DNA from: Gracilaria domingensis
Lineage: Eukaryota; Rhodophyta; Florideophyceae; Gracilariales; Gracilariaceae
Direction of reading: 5' to 3'
Length of the DNA: 64,000 bases
Assembly: GCA_022539475.1 (NCBI GenBank)
Contig: VCMS01000003.1
Span: 208,983 to 272,982 of the forward strand
A program made the position numbers and the translations under genes. Below are positions 10,876-20,073 of the stretch, piece after piece (the stretch's first letter is position 1; each line of letters opens with the position of its first letter). The notes beneath the pieces are model-generated. The model searched no databases, was not told where the DNA came from, and worked only from the letters and a program-made list of their open reading frames with translations.

Positions 10876-11790
10876 AGTTTGGAGAATGATTTATGAGTGG
10901 AAAAGATGCTTCGAGAGAACAGCTTGAGAATCGATGCAAAAAGTGAATTAGATTCCTCAGATAATGGGCTAAATATTAGTTGACTAAATATTGAAGTAGA
11001 TCCAGGATCTTCAGGATGGAACCGAAAGACGTGGGGTTAGGAGTGTAGAGTAGAAAGCGTTTAAGGCAGGTAATGTTGGGACCTAATAGAAAGACGATGC
11101 AAGGCACTAAAAGCATGAGAAAGAAACTTGAAATGAACGCATAATAATGCTATTAATTATAGTATCATTCATTGTTCGCTATAGCCTTTTACGCGCTACG
11201 CGAGTGAGGGCGGTAGGAATTGGAGTAGACTGGTTTCGAACGCAAAGCGTCGCAGGTTGCTAGACGGGTACATGAGTTACTATTACCAAGCTGGTAATAC
11301 CGAGGACCTCTGCGGAAACGCCAAGGAGCCAAGGTGTTCAGAGGGGTAAGAGTGCTATCCTTTTAACTCGAAGTTCTAGAGGGTGTTGGGCGAGTAGAAG
11401 CCCTCTTTTACTCTTCGTATCTACCAGGGGAAGGTTATCGCTGATATCATCGTATCATATATCGCTGTGTTTGCACATGCGTTCGATTGGGGCACGATGC
11501 ACGAAGAATGGGTACGTTAATCACGGATTTACACGTGGCCACGTTGGTTCTAGGTATGGTCGGTGAGGCCGAGCTGGCATATACATGCGACCTGCAAGCA
11601 CTTCCGAAGCATCACAGAATTGTGTAATCTACAGGAAGTATCCACACTGATAAAACCCCTCTTGCCAGATAGTAGTGCAGGTCGGTCAAACAGAAAAGTG
11701 GCGCAGTCGGGCTATCCAGCGACTTTAAAGTCGTTCGGTCGTCGATCCGGCCTGCTGCCTGTCTTTGCCCTGAGGGCGCCTTCTTTCAAG
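10876..11790. other. Intergenic upstream of the SNF2 gene
   Basis: About 0.9 kb. The reading frame of the SNF2 gene stays open upstream of 11791 but lacks an ATG. No RNA gene or other frame was recognised. Confidence 0.4.
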
Positions 11791-14700
11791 ATGGGCCAAC
11801 CATACAAGCTCGCAACTTTCAGACTCCGTCTGTTTAACACCGCTGACACAGAGCCGCCGTCCATGTCACCACGAACTGCTCAAGATTTCAACAAATTTGT
11901 CGTTCTGCATAACCTTCAAAAGTTCCTCTCTGATTCCTCTGATCCCGTCCCATCTGCCGCAGCAGCGGCGTTCTTTCAGTTGTTACATACACGTCCGCAT
12001 CGCTTGAATGTTGAGTACACGCTTTCAGCGCCCTACATTAGCGTCACACTCTACGCTGTTCGCTCGGATTTCAGGCCGTGTTGTCTTGTGTCGGGCTGCG
12101 AACCTCTTCGTTTCCTTCTGTGGCACGTATTCAACTCCAGTGGTTCGGCAGACTCTCCGTGTGGATTTGAAGGATGTAGTCACAAATGCACATCGAAGAC
12201 TAACGATCGTAAGCAATTTCAACTGCAAAGGGTGTTTCACGAAGCTGCGTTGAAAGCACCCACGGTTCAACCACCAAAACTGTCTAACCCGCCCGGAAAT
12301 TCACCTCTACTTCGTCTTCCGTTCGACCTACTATTACGCGTGGCTTGTTTGCTGCCTGCGAGAGACCATGCCACGCTGAGTGCAACTCATTCCTACCTTC
12401 GAAATTTTTTGGCTTCTGTGATCCCGGGCATGAAGTTGCAACTTTATCCGCATCAAATTTCAGCTCTTTGTCGCATGTCACAGATGGAAGAAGAAGGGAT
12501 AACAGATGATATGCCATTGATCCATGATTTCAAAGTGATTGACTTGCAACATGCTGTTGTTGTAGCAGATCTTTTTGATGGTTCTATATATGAATTAGAT
12601 TCGATTCCGCGTGTACAGCGCCCAAGGGGCGGTTTACTGTGCGATGAACCTGGTTTGGGTAAAACCATTACGACTCTATCTCACATTTTGAAAACATTGG
12701 GACGTGAACCGAAAGCACCTGCACAGCGAGACACTCAGGTCGTCGAGATAGGAGACATTAAGGTTTCTACGTATACGGAAAAAAACTCTAATCGATATGA
12801 AACCCACGATACCAGAAGAAAGTTTATGCCTCGTATTGATCGTCTTATACCAAGCCCACAAAAGAAGTCACCAAAAAGACAAATTCAGCGCCCCAAATAC
12901 TTTCAAACGAGTAAAGGACATGGCGTTCTTCCGATTTGCAGTGGAACCGAACAAATTTATCTTTCGAGAGCCACTCTTGTCATTGTTCCTGCAGTGCTCA
13001 CAGAACATTGGATGGATCAGATTGACATGCATGTTGATATGGACAGTTTGAGAGTTTTGTGTGTCCATTCACGATGGGACTTCCCTGACACTGCCTTGGA
13101 GCTGGCTGTAGACTATGATATTATCATTGTTTCATTTGAGGTTATTGCAGGTTTGCACAACGAGATTCGGCAGGGAATGCCAATATTGTTAAAGGTTCAC
13201 TTTTACAGAGTCATTGTTGACGAGGGACATCGTATCTCATCATCACATGTGAGCAATTTTGCTATTGGATGTGACAAGATCAAGACTGACATCAGATGGG
13301 TTATGACTGGAACACCTACACCGTACACTCCTCGCACCGATGTGGATCACTTGTATTCCTTGCTCACCTTTGTTCGAGACGAGGCATACGGATTGGACAA
13401 AGATGCGTGGCGGGTGGGAATTCGTGATCCGTATATGCGATACAAGACTGAGAGTTTGGATCGGCTTTCAAGACTGCTAGAATCAATCATGATCCGCGCG
13501 GACAAGTCGCTTCTAAAATACAAGTGTCGTGTCAGGAACGTCTTTTTGAACTTCAGTGCGGATACCGCGGAGAGTTACAACGGGCTGATCCGGATGGGGA
13601 AAAGAAATTTAATCACGTCGGATTGGTTCGATGAAGACCATGAGCAGTCGTTGTTGAACAAACGAAATAAGGGATCGGCCACCACGTTCGTGTCCAATTT
13701 GCGGAAAGCTTGCTGCTTTGGGGGCTCTATGGAGGTGAAGTTTTATACAAATGACGTGGTAGACATGCTTCTACTGCTGCGGGACGAGTATTCGCACTGC
13801 TCCCGCGTCACGGAGGATGAATGTTTTCGCGACCCCATTCTTGAAGAGCACATTGACATTGAGAGAGGTGTAGAGGACGGATATGACCAGTATTATTTAC
13901 AGAACTTGAAGCGACGTCGAGAATGGTTTAGTCAGATTCGCTCCGAAGGCAGATCCATGATTTGTATTTCACGAGAAAATCCGAATCGAGCCGCTGGTGA
14001 ACCACGTGATATCGGGTATATAGTGAGCGGAAAACTGCTCAAGATTGCAAAGGCGCTGACGGGAAAAAATGGGAGATGCAGTGGATGTCGGGAAGAAGTT
14101 CATCTGCCTTTTGTGACTCCATGCGCCCATTTGCTATGTGATGGATGTCTTGTCAGGGATAGGACGGCATGTGTTGTACCGGGATGTCGTTATCCGTACG
14201 TGATGGGAAGCAATGAAGAACCTAAGGACTTGATCGAATTGCAACCTAGTATCTATTCCAGTGAATGGCGACATGACTGGGAACGTACCGAAAGCGCTAA
14301 AATGCGGTACCTAGTGGAGAAGATTGAGGAGCTACCACTGGTGGAAGTATGGGACGAAGGATGCAGCCAAGCGCGAATGGTTCGACCGAAGGTGATTATA
14401 CACAGTGAGAGCACAGATCATCTGAAACTTGCTCAGTTGTATCTGAAGATTTCAGAGATGCTGCACGAGGCATATATTGATATCGTGTGGAACGAGCGAG
14501 ACAGGTCAGACTTTGTGAAAAAGTGCAAGTCACCGGCAGAATACTCTCGCAAGGCAATCAAGGTGTTTGCGGCGAACGAGGACGCGAGCATTCTGTTGAT
14601 GAATTCTAGATTAGGTGGTGTGGGACTGGACCTGAGCTTTGTGAAATACATTTTCCTACTCGAGCCGTTGTGGGACTCGGCTCAAGAGATGCAGATAATC

Positions 14701-15246
14701 AGTCGGGCACATCGAATTGGATGCGTGGGTGACATTTTGGTGGAACGACTGATCATGCGAGGATCGATCGAAGAGGCGATGCTCATGGAGCTACAAAGCA
14801 GCGTGAACGTAGTGGAGGAAGCCAGTGCGGCGGGAGTGGCGGATGCCAAGGCTGAGAAGGATCATCAGAAACGAAGAAACATTCTGCTGAAGATGAGATC
14901 GGTGAGAAGCATGGCGGAGCTTTCGAGAGATGGGCAAGAGGCGGGAGTGGTGGCAAGGGTTACAGAGTTGAAATCATTTGATGAAGTTGCTGTGATACAG
15001 GGCAAGGCGGAAGATAGAGATGGGAGGGAAGAATGGTGCAAGGAGGATAGGGCGATCTGGGAAGCGGATGGAGTGGATGTGAAGCGACAGGTCATGGCGA
15101 CGAGAGAACGGAGGGCGAAACATAGGCAATCGGTGCGAGCGTCGAAACGCGTGGGGGCGCGTGCGAGTGAAGATTGTTTGGATGAAGAGCTCGATGGGGG
15201 GCGGCCTAAAAAGGCGCGTAGACGAGTGCGGTTTGATGATGAATGA
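11791..15246 (+). CDS. SNF2-family helicase with F-box and RING-like finger (RAD5/RAD16 group)
   Basis: 1151 residues from the first ATG in the frame. Upstream open frame to 11563 has no ATG. An F-box-like segment is at about 170-210 (LRLPFDLLLRVACLLPARD). The SNF2 ATPase lobe has Walker A DEPGLGKT near 285-292, DEGH (motif II, RAD5/RAD16 spelling) near 477, and VMTGTPTPYTP (motif III). A cysteine-rich RING-like finger CxxC-x11-CxHxxCxxC-x7-C-x4-C lies near 761-800, inserted between the lobes as in RAD5/RAD16. The helicase C lobe holds LLMNSRLGGVGLDLS and QIISRAHRIG. The C-terminus is basic. The same F-box plus SNF2 combination is known in land plants. It probably remodels DNA-protein complexes in the nucleus and may act in ubiquitin ligation through the F-box or RING. 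The substrate is unknown. Confidence 0.88.
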   Translation: MGQPYKLATFRLRLFNTADTEPPSMSPRTAQDFNKFVVLHNLQKFLSDSSDPVPSAAAAAFFQLLHTRPHRLNVEYTLSAPYISVTLYAVRSDFRPCCLVSGCEPLRFLLWHVFNSSGSADSPCGFEGCSHKCTSKTNDRKQFQLQRVFHEAALKAPTVQPPKLSNPPGNSPLLRLPFDLLLRVACLLPARDHATLSATHSYLRNFLASVIPGMKLQLYPHQISALCRMSQMEEEGITDDMPLIHDFKVIDLQHAVVVADLFDGSIYELDSIPRVQRPRGGLLCDEPGLGKTITTLSHILKTLGREPKAPAQRDTQVVEIGDIKVSTYTEKNSNRYETHDTRRKFMPRIDRLIPSPQKKSPKRQIQRPKYFQTSKGHGVLPICSGTEQIYLSRATLVIVPAVLTEHWMDQIDMHVDMDSLRVLCVHSRWDFPDTALELAVDYDIIIVSFEVIAGLHNEIRQGMPILLKVHFYRVIVDEGHRISSSHVSNFAIGCDKIKTDIRWVMTGTPTPYTPRTDVDHLYSLLTFVRDEAYGLDKDAWRVGIRDPYMRYKTESLDRLSRLLESIMIRADKSLLKYKCRVRNVFLNFSADTAESYNGLIRMGKRNLITSDWFDEDHEQSLLNKRNKGSATTFVSNLRKACCFGGSMEVKFYTNDVVDMLLLLRDEYSHCSRVTEDECFRDPILEEHIDIERGVEDGYDQYYLQNLKRRREWFSQIRSEGRSMICISRENPNRAAGEPRDIGYIVSGKLLKIAKALTGKNGRCSGCREEVHLPFVTPCAHLLCDGCLVRDRTACVVPGCRYPYVMGSNEEPKDLIELQPSIYSSEWRHDWERTESAKMRYLVEKIEELPLVEVWDEGCSQARMVRPKVIIHSESTDHLKLAQLYLKISEMLHEAYIDIVWNERDRSDFVKKCKSPAEYSRKAIKVFAANEDASILLMNSRLGGVGLDLSFVKYIFLLEPLWDSAQEMQIISRAHRIGCVGDILVERLIMRGSIEEAMLMELQSSVNVVEEASAAGVADAKAEKDHQKRRNILLKMRSVRSMAELSRDGQEAGVVARVTELKSFDEVAVIQGKAEDRDGREEWCKEDRAIWEADGVDVKRQVMATRERRAKHRQSVRASKRVGARASEDCLDEELDGGRPKKARRRVRFDDE

Positions 15247-16128
15247 GTGTGCCAATACTGTAGGAGCGTGGACGTTTGGTTGACGGGGAATTGCTTGATA
15301 CGATTAAACGATGGTGTTTGTACAAAGAAGTTGAAATAACTCTTCCCGTGTACGATACTCGTACAGTAACGTTACGTCGCACTCGTGAGCACTCACAATG
15401 CCAGTTGTGTATGACGATGGATGGGGGCGCGTAAACTACTCGAAAAGGAATATAAAGAAGGCTGCGCACCCGTTGGTGTCTATTTCGTCGGGAAACGGGT
15501 GGCGGTTTTCGCAACCTGGGTGTAACTTACATACATAATTTGCTTTTCGCAAAGCTGTATGTGGGCTGTCATGAGAGCGCAGATATAAAGCTGGTGGGGA
15601 ATGCCGTTACGCGGTGCGGAGGGGGTGCGCGCGTCGATGCGTTGGTCGCTGAGGGGCCGAAGCATACCGTCGGTACATACCCTTTCGCAGGGTGAAGTTT
15701 TAAAGGGGAGGGCTCGAAGCGCGTTAGGGAGTCTCTAGTAGAGACTGTCATCACGTAAGGCGGCGCCTGTTTGCGCGCGTCGACGCCACGCGGAGCGACT
15801 CTGTGCCGTGATGCGTGATCTCAATCTCGTCTAAGCAAGCCGATAGGCTCTCGTAGCCTCTCAGTACGATCACGTTATGATGAAGTGCATTCAGTACGCG
15901 CGCGACGGAGACAGGCATGCGGCGCGCCACACCTCGCGGAAGGATGCTGCGGTGCCACCTGAGGCCCATAGATACGGACGCAAAACGTTTTGCGCGTCAA
16001 CACAGAAGCAAAGCGGCGTTTGCTTGTTGCGCCAATGGCAACGCCACATGTGGCGTACGCGCAGATCAGCTCACGTACTCGCGCACGACACGCACGCGGC
16101 GGTTGGGCGCGTGGCACGCGTCCACGCG

Positions 16129-16182
16129 CGCCGCGAGCGCCGCGAGCGCCGCGAGCGCCGCGAGCGCCGCGAGCGCCGCGAG
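16129..16182. repeat. Tandem repeat, 9-bp unit CGCCGCGAG, six perfect copies
   Basis: Six uninterrupted identical copies, about 140-190 bp upstream of the start codon of the hemerythrin-fold gene B. The unit is a multiple of three, which creates repetitive spurious frames (repeated Ala-Ala-Ser, Arg-Arg-Glu) on both strands. Confidence 0.9.
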
Positions 16183-16232
16183 CGCGCCGGCGCAGCGCTT
16201 TTGTAGCAAGCAGCATTGGCGCCGCGCCTGCG

Positions 16233-16242
16233 CATAAAAAGG
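16233..16242 (+). promoter_or_regulatory. TATA-like box upstream of hemerythrin-fold gene B
   Basis: CATAAAAAGG sits in an otherwise very GC-rich stretch, 77 nt before the ATG at 16319, a sensible distance for a core promoter with a short leader. Confidence 0.5.
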
Positions 16243-16318
16243 CCCGCCGACGCAGCTGCGAGCCGCCGGTGAACCACCGCCCCCGTCGCGCGTTTGCCTT
16301 CCTGCGGTGGACGTCGTC

Positions 16319-17467
16319 ATGTGTGGTACCGTCGATCGCTGCGTCGACGTGCAGCGCTGCAACCGGCGTGATAGACGCGTGCTCGCCGCCGCCCGCGCCA
16401 CGCCGCAGCTGGCTACCGCTGCGGCGCCGCGGCAGCGCTCGTTTGCTGTCGGCGGCGGCGTGCTGCGGTCCAGCGACCCCTCTTTTGACGCCAAGAGTCA
16501 GCCAAACCTTTCCCTGGGCTCCTCAGCGCAGTCCTCTTCCTCGTCTCGCACGCGCGGCGCGTCGGACGTCGCTGACGCGCATGTCAACGCGCTCAACCGC
16601 TCGCAACGACTCAGCGCCGTCAAGTACGGCGTCAACAGCTCGTGGGTCAGTGATGCGTATGTGCTGGCTCACAATGCCATCAAACGGCAGTTGCTTTCTC
16701 TCTATGAGATTGTCGAGAGCATAGCCTCTCGCGCTCATCTTCTCAACGAAGCGGAGCTAGACCAGTTTGCTGTGTGGTGGCAGACGTTTGAGGCTTTTGT
16801 TACTGAGTACTTTGACTTTGAGGCCGATGTGCTGATGAATTGGGCGAATGCAGATGCAAGAGTCATGGCCGAGTTGAAGGATTCCTGTCTGGGCCAAATC
16901 AGACAGCTTTGCGGCACCTTTGAACTGCGTCGCTATGTCGATGCGACCGACTTGTTCTTCACTATTGTTCGCGAGGTAGACGCCATGGTCCCCAAGCTGC
17001 TGCACTACTTTTCAGCACTGCATGCACACCTATCGCCGCTGATTCGCGCAACCCATGTTCCGAAGGACGTCGTCGCGCTCACCAAGTTGTACGTGGCGTA
17101 CATTAAGAAGGGCGAGAACCCACACGTTCACTTGGTGTTGTTGACACGCTGGATGGATGCGGCAACCAAAGAGAAGTGGGTCAGGACCTATATACGTGGC
17201 CTGTCTCGCTTGCTATTTCGGCGATGGGAGCGACACTGTGTGCGATCTTATGTTTCTATTGTCACTGCTTTTAGAAAACGGGCCATGAGGGAAGCGAGAA
17301 AAACGGCGGCCAGTCGTATCAGACGGCGTACAGAATTTGGAGAAGACGTGGATGAGATCAGTTTTGGATCGATTCCAAGTCAGGCTGGTAGCATTCGATC
17401 TCTCAATCTGGCAAAAGCGAAGATGAGGAAGAATGGAAGTCGATCAACAGGTCGTCTGGGAGTATGA
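16319..17467 (+). CDS. Hemerythrin-fold-like protein, paralogue B
   Basis: 382 residues from the ATG at 16319; the frame upstream offers only a GTG. Residues 1-90 are Ala/Ser/Arg-rich and low complexity. The helical core begins with LAHNAIKRQLL. It continues with a helix ending FVTEYFDFEADVL, then MVPKLLHYFSALHAHLSPLI, each aligning with the neighbouring paralogue C. In canonical HHE proteins these helices carry His and Glu iron ligands. Here the opening HN and a Glu remain, but the expected histidines are Phe. The C-terminal third is very basic (RKRAMREARKTAASRIRRR), possibly nuclear or nucleic-acid binding. The stop codon is 68 bp from that of paralogue C on the opposite strand, so the two genes converge. 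Function unknown. Confidence 0.68.
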   Translation: MCGTVDRCVDVQRCNRRDRRVLAAARATPQLATAAAPRQRSFAVGGGVLRSSDPSFDAKSQPNLSLGSSAQSSSSSRTRGASDVADAHVNALNRSQRLSAVKYGVNSSWVSDAYVLAHNAIKRQLLSLYEIVESIASRAHLLNEAELDQFAVWWQTFEAFVTEYFDFEADVLMNWANADARVMAELKDSCLGQIRQLCGTFELRRYVDATDLFFTIVREVDAMVPKLLHYFSALHAHLSPLIRATHVPKDVVALTKLYVAYIKKGENPHVHLVLLTRWMDAATKEKWVRTYIRGLSRLLFRRWERHCVRSYVSIVTAFRKRAMREARKTAASRIRRRTEFGEDVDEISFGSIPSQAGSIRSLNLAKAKMRKNGSRSTGRLGV

Positions 17468-17535
17468 CACAATACACAGCAAAAAACACACAAAAAAAGA
17501 AACAAAGAAACAAACAAAAGCTTCGCTCGTTTTAT

Positions 17536-18621
17536 TTACATTTGATGGGGGGATTGCGCTTCTGCTGAGACTTGTGAGTCAGATGGATTGGTTTGAGTGT
17601 TGGCTTGAGAGGCGTTTTCAACGAGATGAGTTGTTACGTGATGATCACGGTCAGTTCCATATTTCTCCACGAAAGTTTTCATAGAGAAGCGTTGTTCGTA
17701 TTGGCGAGCGGCGTGTTGAAATTGGGTTGGAATCGCCGTCAACGTAGTTTGCACAATACTGACGGCATCGCGATACTGTTGGCGATGGTTGGGCTTGGCG
17801 AAATGCCTTTCTTCAAAATCGAGGCGTACTTGTTCATTGTTAAGCGGCAACGTTAATAAAGCGGTGTAGTAATACTGATGGTTCGCCTCTTCAAAGAACT
17901 TAATCAGACGGGCTTCCATACGATTCTTCTCCTTTGCGCCGCGATAGGAGCGGAACAGAATGCGAGGCAGAACCGTTTCCTTGACGGCAAAATAGTCGAG
18001 TAATGTGGTTGATAATTTGTCCATTGTGGTTTGTAAGATGTGAATGACAGTTAGACTGGGGGTTTCATTGAGCGATTTATCGGTTAGCTTGTCCAGCAGC
18101 GCATGGATGACAGAGATGGTGGTGGCGCGCAGGTTTGGATGAAGCGCATGAGTGTTATAGTCCGTTCGTTTCTTCAGCGCGGGCTCCACTTCAGGAAACA
18201 AAATCTTCTGCTCGGCGTCGAACACAACGCGAGCAAAGTGGTCAAACTCAGCGAGAAAGGTGAACAACTGCTGGAAATCGGACTCGGTCATGTCAAGCGC
18301 CAAGCGATGGGCAGCGGCCAGCAACTCGAACACATTGGAAACGAGACAGCGAAGCGCATTATGAGGCAAAGTGACGATGTCCACATACCATCGCTTGTTG
18401 TACTTGCCATAAATGGCGATATAAGGCATGCGCGACGGCGCCTGAGACACGAGACGAGCGCGCTCCAGCACAAGCTCAGTGGGCAGCGCGTCCAGCGCGG
18501 CAATCCTGGCGGCATCTATCTCGCGAGGCGGCGCAGTTGGCAGCGGCTGCGACGCGAGAGTCTGCACCTCGGACGACGGGTGACACTCGCTTCGGCTGCG
18601 AAGACGCGACGCGAGCAGCAT
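17536..18621 (-). CDS. Hemerythrin-fold-like protein, paralogue C
   Basis: 361 residues from the ATG at 18621; further upstream the frame offers only GTG. After a low-complexity start of about 70 residues, it shows LPHNALRCLV, then FDHFARVVFDAEQKILFPEV, the clearest HHE-like signature of the three paralogues. A second half follows: MDKLSTTLLDYFAVKETVLP. The ExxxLFP spacing is kept, but His at the iron-ligand positions is Phe in both halves, so it is probably a non-metal-binding bundle (inference). The last third is Gln/His-rich with a Ser/Thr-rich tail. It converges with paralogue B. The similarity of B and C and their tail-to-tail layout suggest an inverted local duplication. No function can be assigned. 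Confidence 0.68.
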   Translation of the reverse strand: MLLASRLRSRSECHPSSEVQTLASQPLPTAPPREIDAARIAALDALPTELVLERARLVSQAPSRMPYIAIYGKYNKRWYVDIVTLPHNALRCLVSNVFELLAAAHRLALDMTESDFQQLFTFLAEFDHFARVVFDAEQKILFPEVEPALKKRTDYNTHALHPNLRATTISVIHALLDKLTDKSLNETPSLTVIHILQTTMDKLSTTLLDYFAVKETVLPRILFRSYRGAKEKNRMEARLIKFFEEANHQYYYTALLTLPLNNEQVRLDFEERHFAKPNHRQQYRDAVSIVQTTLTAIPTQFQHAARQYEQRFSMKTFVEKYGTDRDHHVTTHLVENASQANTQTNPSDSQVSAEAQSPHQM

Positions 18622-20073
18622 GTTTGCGGACGGGGGCGTGGCGGCGGCGGCCACGACGGGCGTGGCGGCGCGGCGCGTGCGGCGGCTTGTGTCAGCGGCG
18701 CTGACTCAGCGCGCGCGCGCGCGCGAGAGCGTCGGCAGCCGCCATTTCGCGGCGCGTCGTGCCGCGATGCGAGGCGCAACAACCTCTCGCGCGCCAGATG
18801 CAAACATTGCAGATCGCTGCGAGCTTCTGCAGCTTGCGCGTTCGTGTGGCCACGTTGCGCGTTGTACAGCTTCGCGGTGTAAGCTGGCTCCCAGCGTCAC
18901 GCGTGACACGCGCCGGGTGACATGCACGTGTTGTTGTTGATCTGCGTGCACAAGCAAAGCAAACCACGGGGCAGCTGCGTCGACGACAACTTCTCCGTCA
19001 ACGCATCCAACGTCGAATCTGTGAACCAAACGCGCGGACGCAGTTGCGGTGCACGCGATAGTGATGCGCCTTCGCACGCAATCGCCAGTGCAAGATAGCT
19101 CGGGCATCATCGTCATGATCAACAGCATATGCCTCACGCCCATTTCGACACCTGACACAAGTCCCAAGATTTAATCCCCTATCCACATTTCCCTGCCCTA
19201 ACTGACCGCACTTGCAACACTCGAGAGAGAGCCAAAGCACGCACACAGGAGCACTAGGGAGAATCGCCAACTGCCCAATGCGCCCACCACGCATGTCGCC
19301 CAGTACCACCCGAGTCCGGTTCTCGCCTGACGCCATGACAGGAAAGCATGTCACAAGCTGGCATCCCGTCACGTCGTGCAAATGAACTGCGGAGGTGAGG
19401 GCCCTTACGTCCACCACAAGACTTGTGGTCGAGCGGAGGACGATGCGCCCGCACATGCGCCCGCGAGCCGTCACAACCACAAGGGCCTTTCTCCGCAACT
19501 GCTCACAACCGCCTCGCATTCATTCCACATTCGCTTCTAGACGCCGCTTCAGGCTAAATCCACATGCGTTCAAACCAATCACCGTTCGCTATCAAATTCG
19601 AGCAGCGCCTCCTCACGTGTGACCCAGCCGAATGTGGCTGCATCGCAACGTCATGCCCTCCCACTTGTGGTCCAGTTTGCGCCCTCACATTCAATGCGTT
19701 CTTCACTCTGACATGTGCGCTGAATTGCTCACTCCCATCTCATCGCTGTCGATACAAAAGCGCTATAACAGCTCGCTCTGAGACACACGCCGTCATCTAG
19801 TGCTCAAATCTCAACTCAGCTCGCATTTTCGAACCTCTGCCCTCCCTCTGCCCGCCAGCTTTTAAACCTCCCGGCTCTACTCGGGAAACGTCGCCGCTCT
19901 TAACGCGGTAGGAAATCGGACCCTTCAGCGAATGGAAAAGATAATCCCCGCCGCAAGTTTCCGTCACTCCCAGGTACACGGTGGAACTTCTTTTTGACCT
20001 GTTGATCCCCATATCAGACCAACCCAACACAAAAACGAACACCTCTACTTCTTGTCTACCCACACAACCAACA
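18622..20073. promoter_or_regulatory. Divergent intergenic region, GC-rich on the paralogue C side
   Basis: 1.45 kb. Nearest the minus-strand gene the sequence carries GCGCGCGCG runs (about 18,710-18,725). It holds one weak minus-strand candidate frame (18998-19519, listed separately). Leader of the glycosyltransferase gene ends in ACAATGG. Confidence 0.4.
18998..19519 (-). CDS. Uncertain open frame, 173 residues
   Basis: An ATG-started minus-strand frame between two divergent genes. The first 100 residues look protein-like (alternating short beta-type stretches such as KALVVVTARGRMCGRIVL). They are followed by a possible zinc-binding CCKCGQLGQG...CVRCRNG pair. The beta-rich stretch faintly recalls a TBCC-type beta-helix, but the diagnostic residues are absent. 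Other frames of similar length overlap it in this GC-rich region, so it may be noise. Confidence 0.22.
   Translation of the reverse strand: MRGGCEQLRRKALVVVTARGRMCGRIVLRSTTSLVVDVRALTSAVHLHDVTGCQLVTCFPVMASGENRTRVVLGDMRGGRIGQLAILPSAPVCVLWLSLECCKCGQLGQGNVDRGLNLGTCVRCRNGREAYAVDHDDDARAILHWRLRAKAHHYRVHRNCVRAFGSQIRRWMR

Larger units (their letters stand above)
15247..16318. promoter_or_regulatory. Intergenic, GC-rich promoter region of paralogue B
   Basis: No gene recognised. From about 15,880 the sequence becomes CpG-rich and contains a 9-bp tandem repeat and a TATA-like box before the gene at 16319. Confidence 0.45.

Noticed and set aside
11160-11460. Possible structured RNA (several short inverted repeats)
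   Set aside because: Stems are only 5-6 bp with long loops and no match to a known RNA consensus.
15875-16494. Frames of 100-240 residues on both strands
   Set aside because: They are created by the 9-bp tandem repeat and CpG-rich composition and conflict with the hemerythrin-fold gene B.
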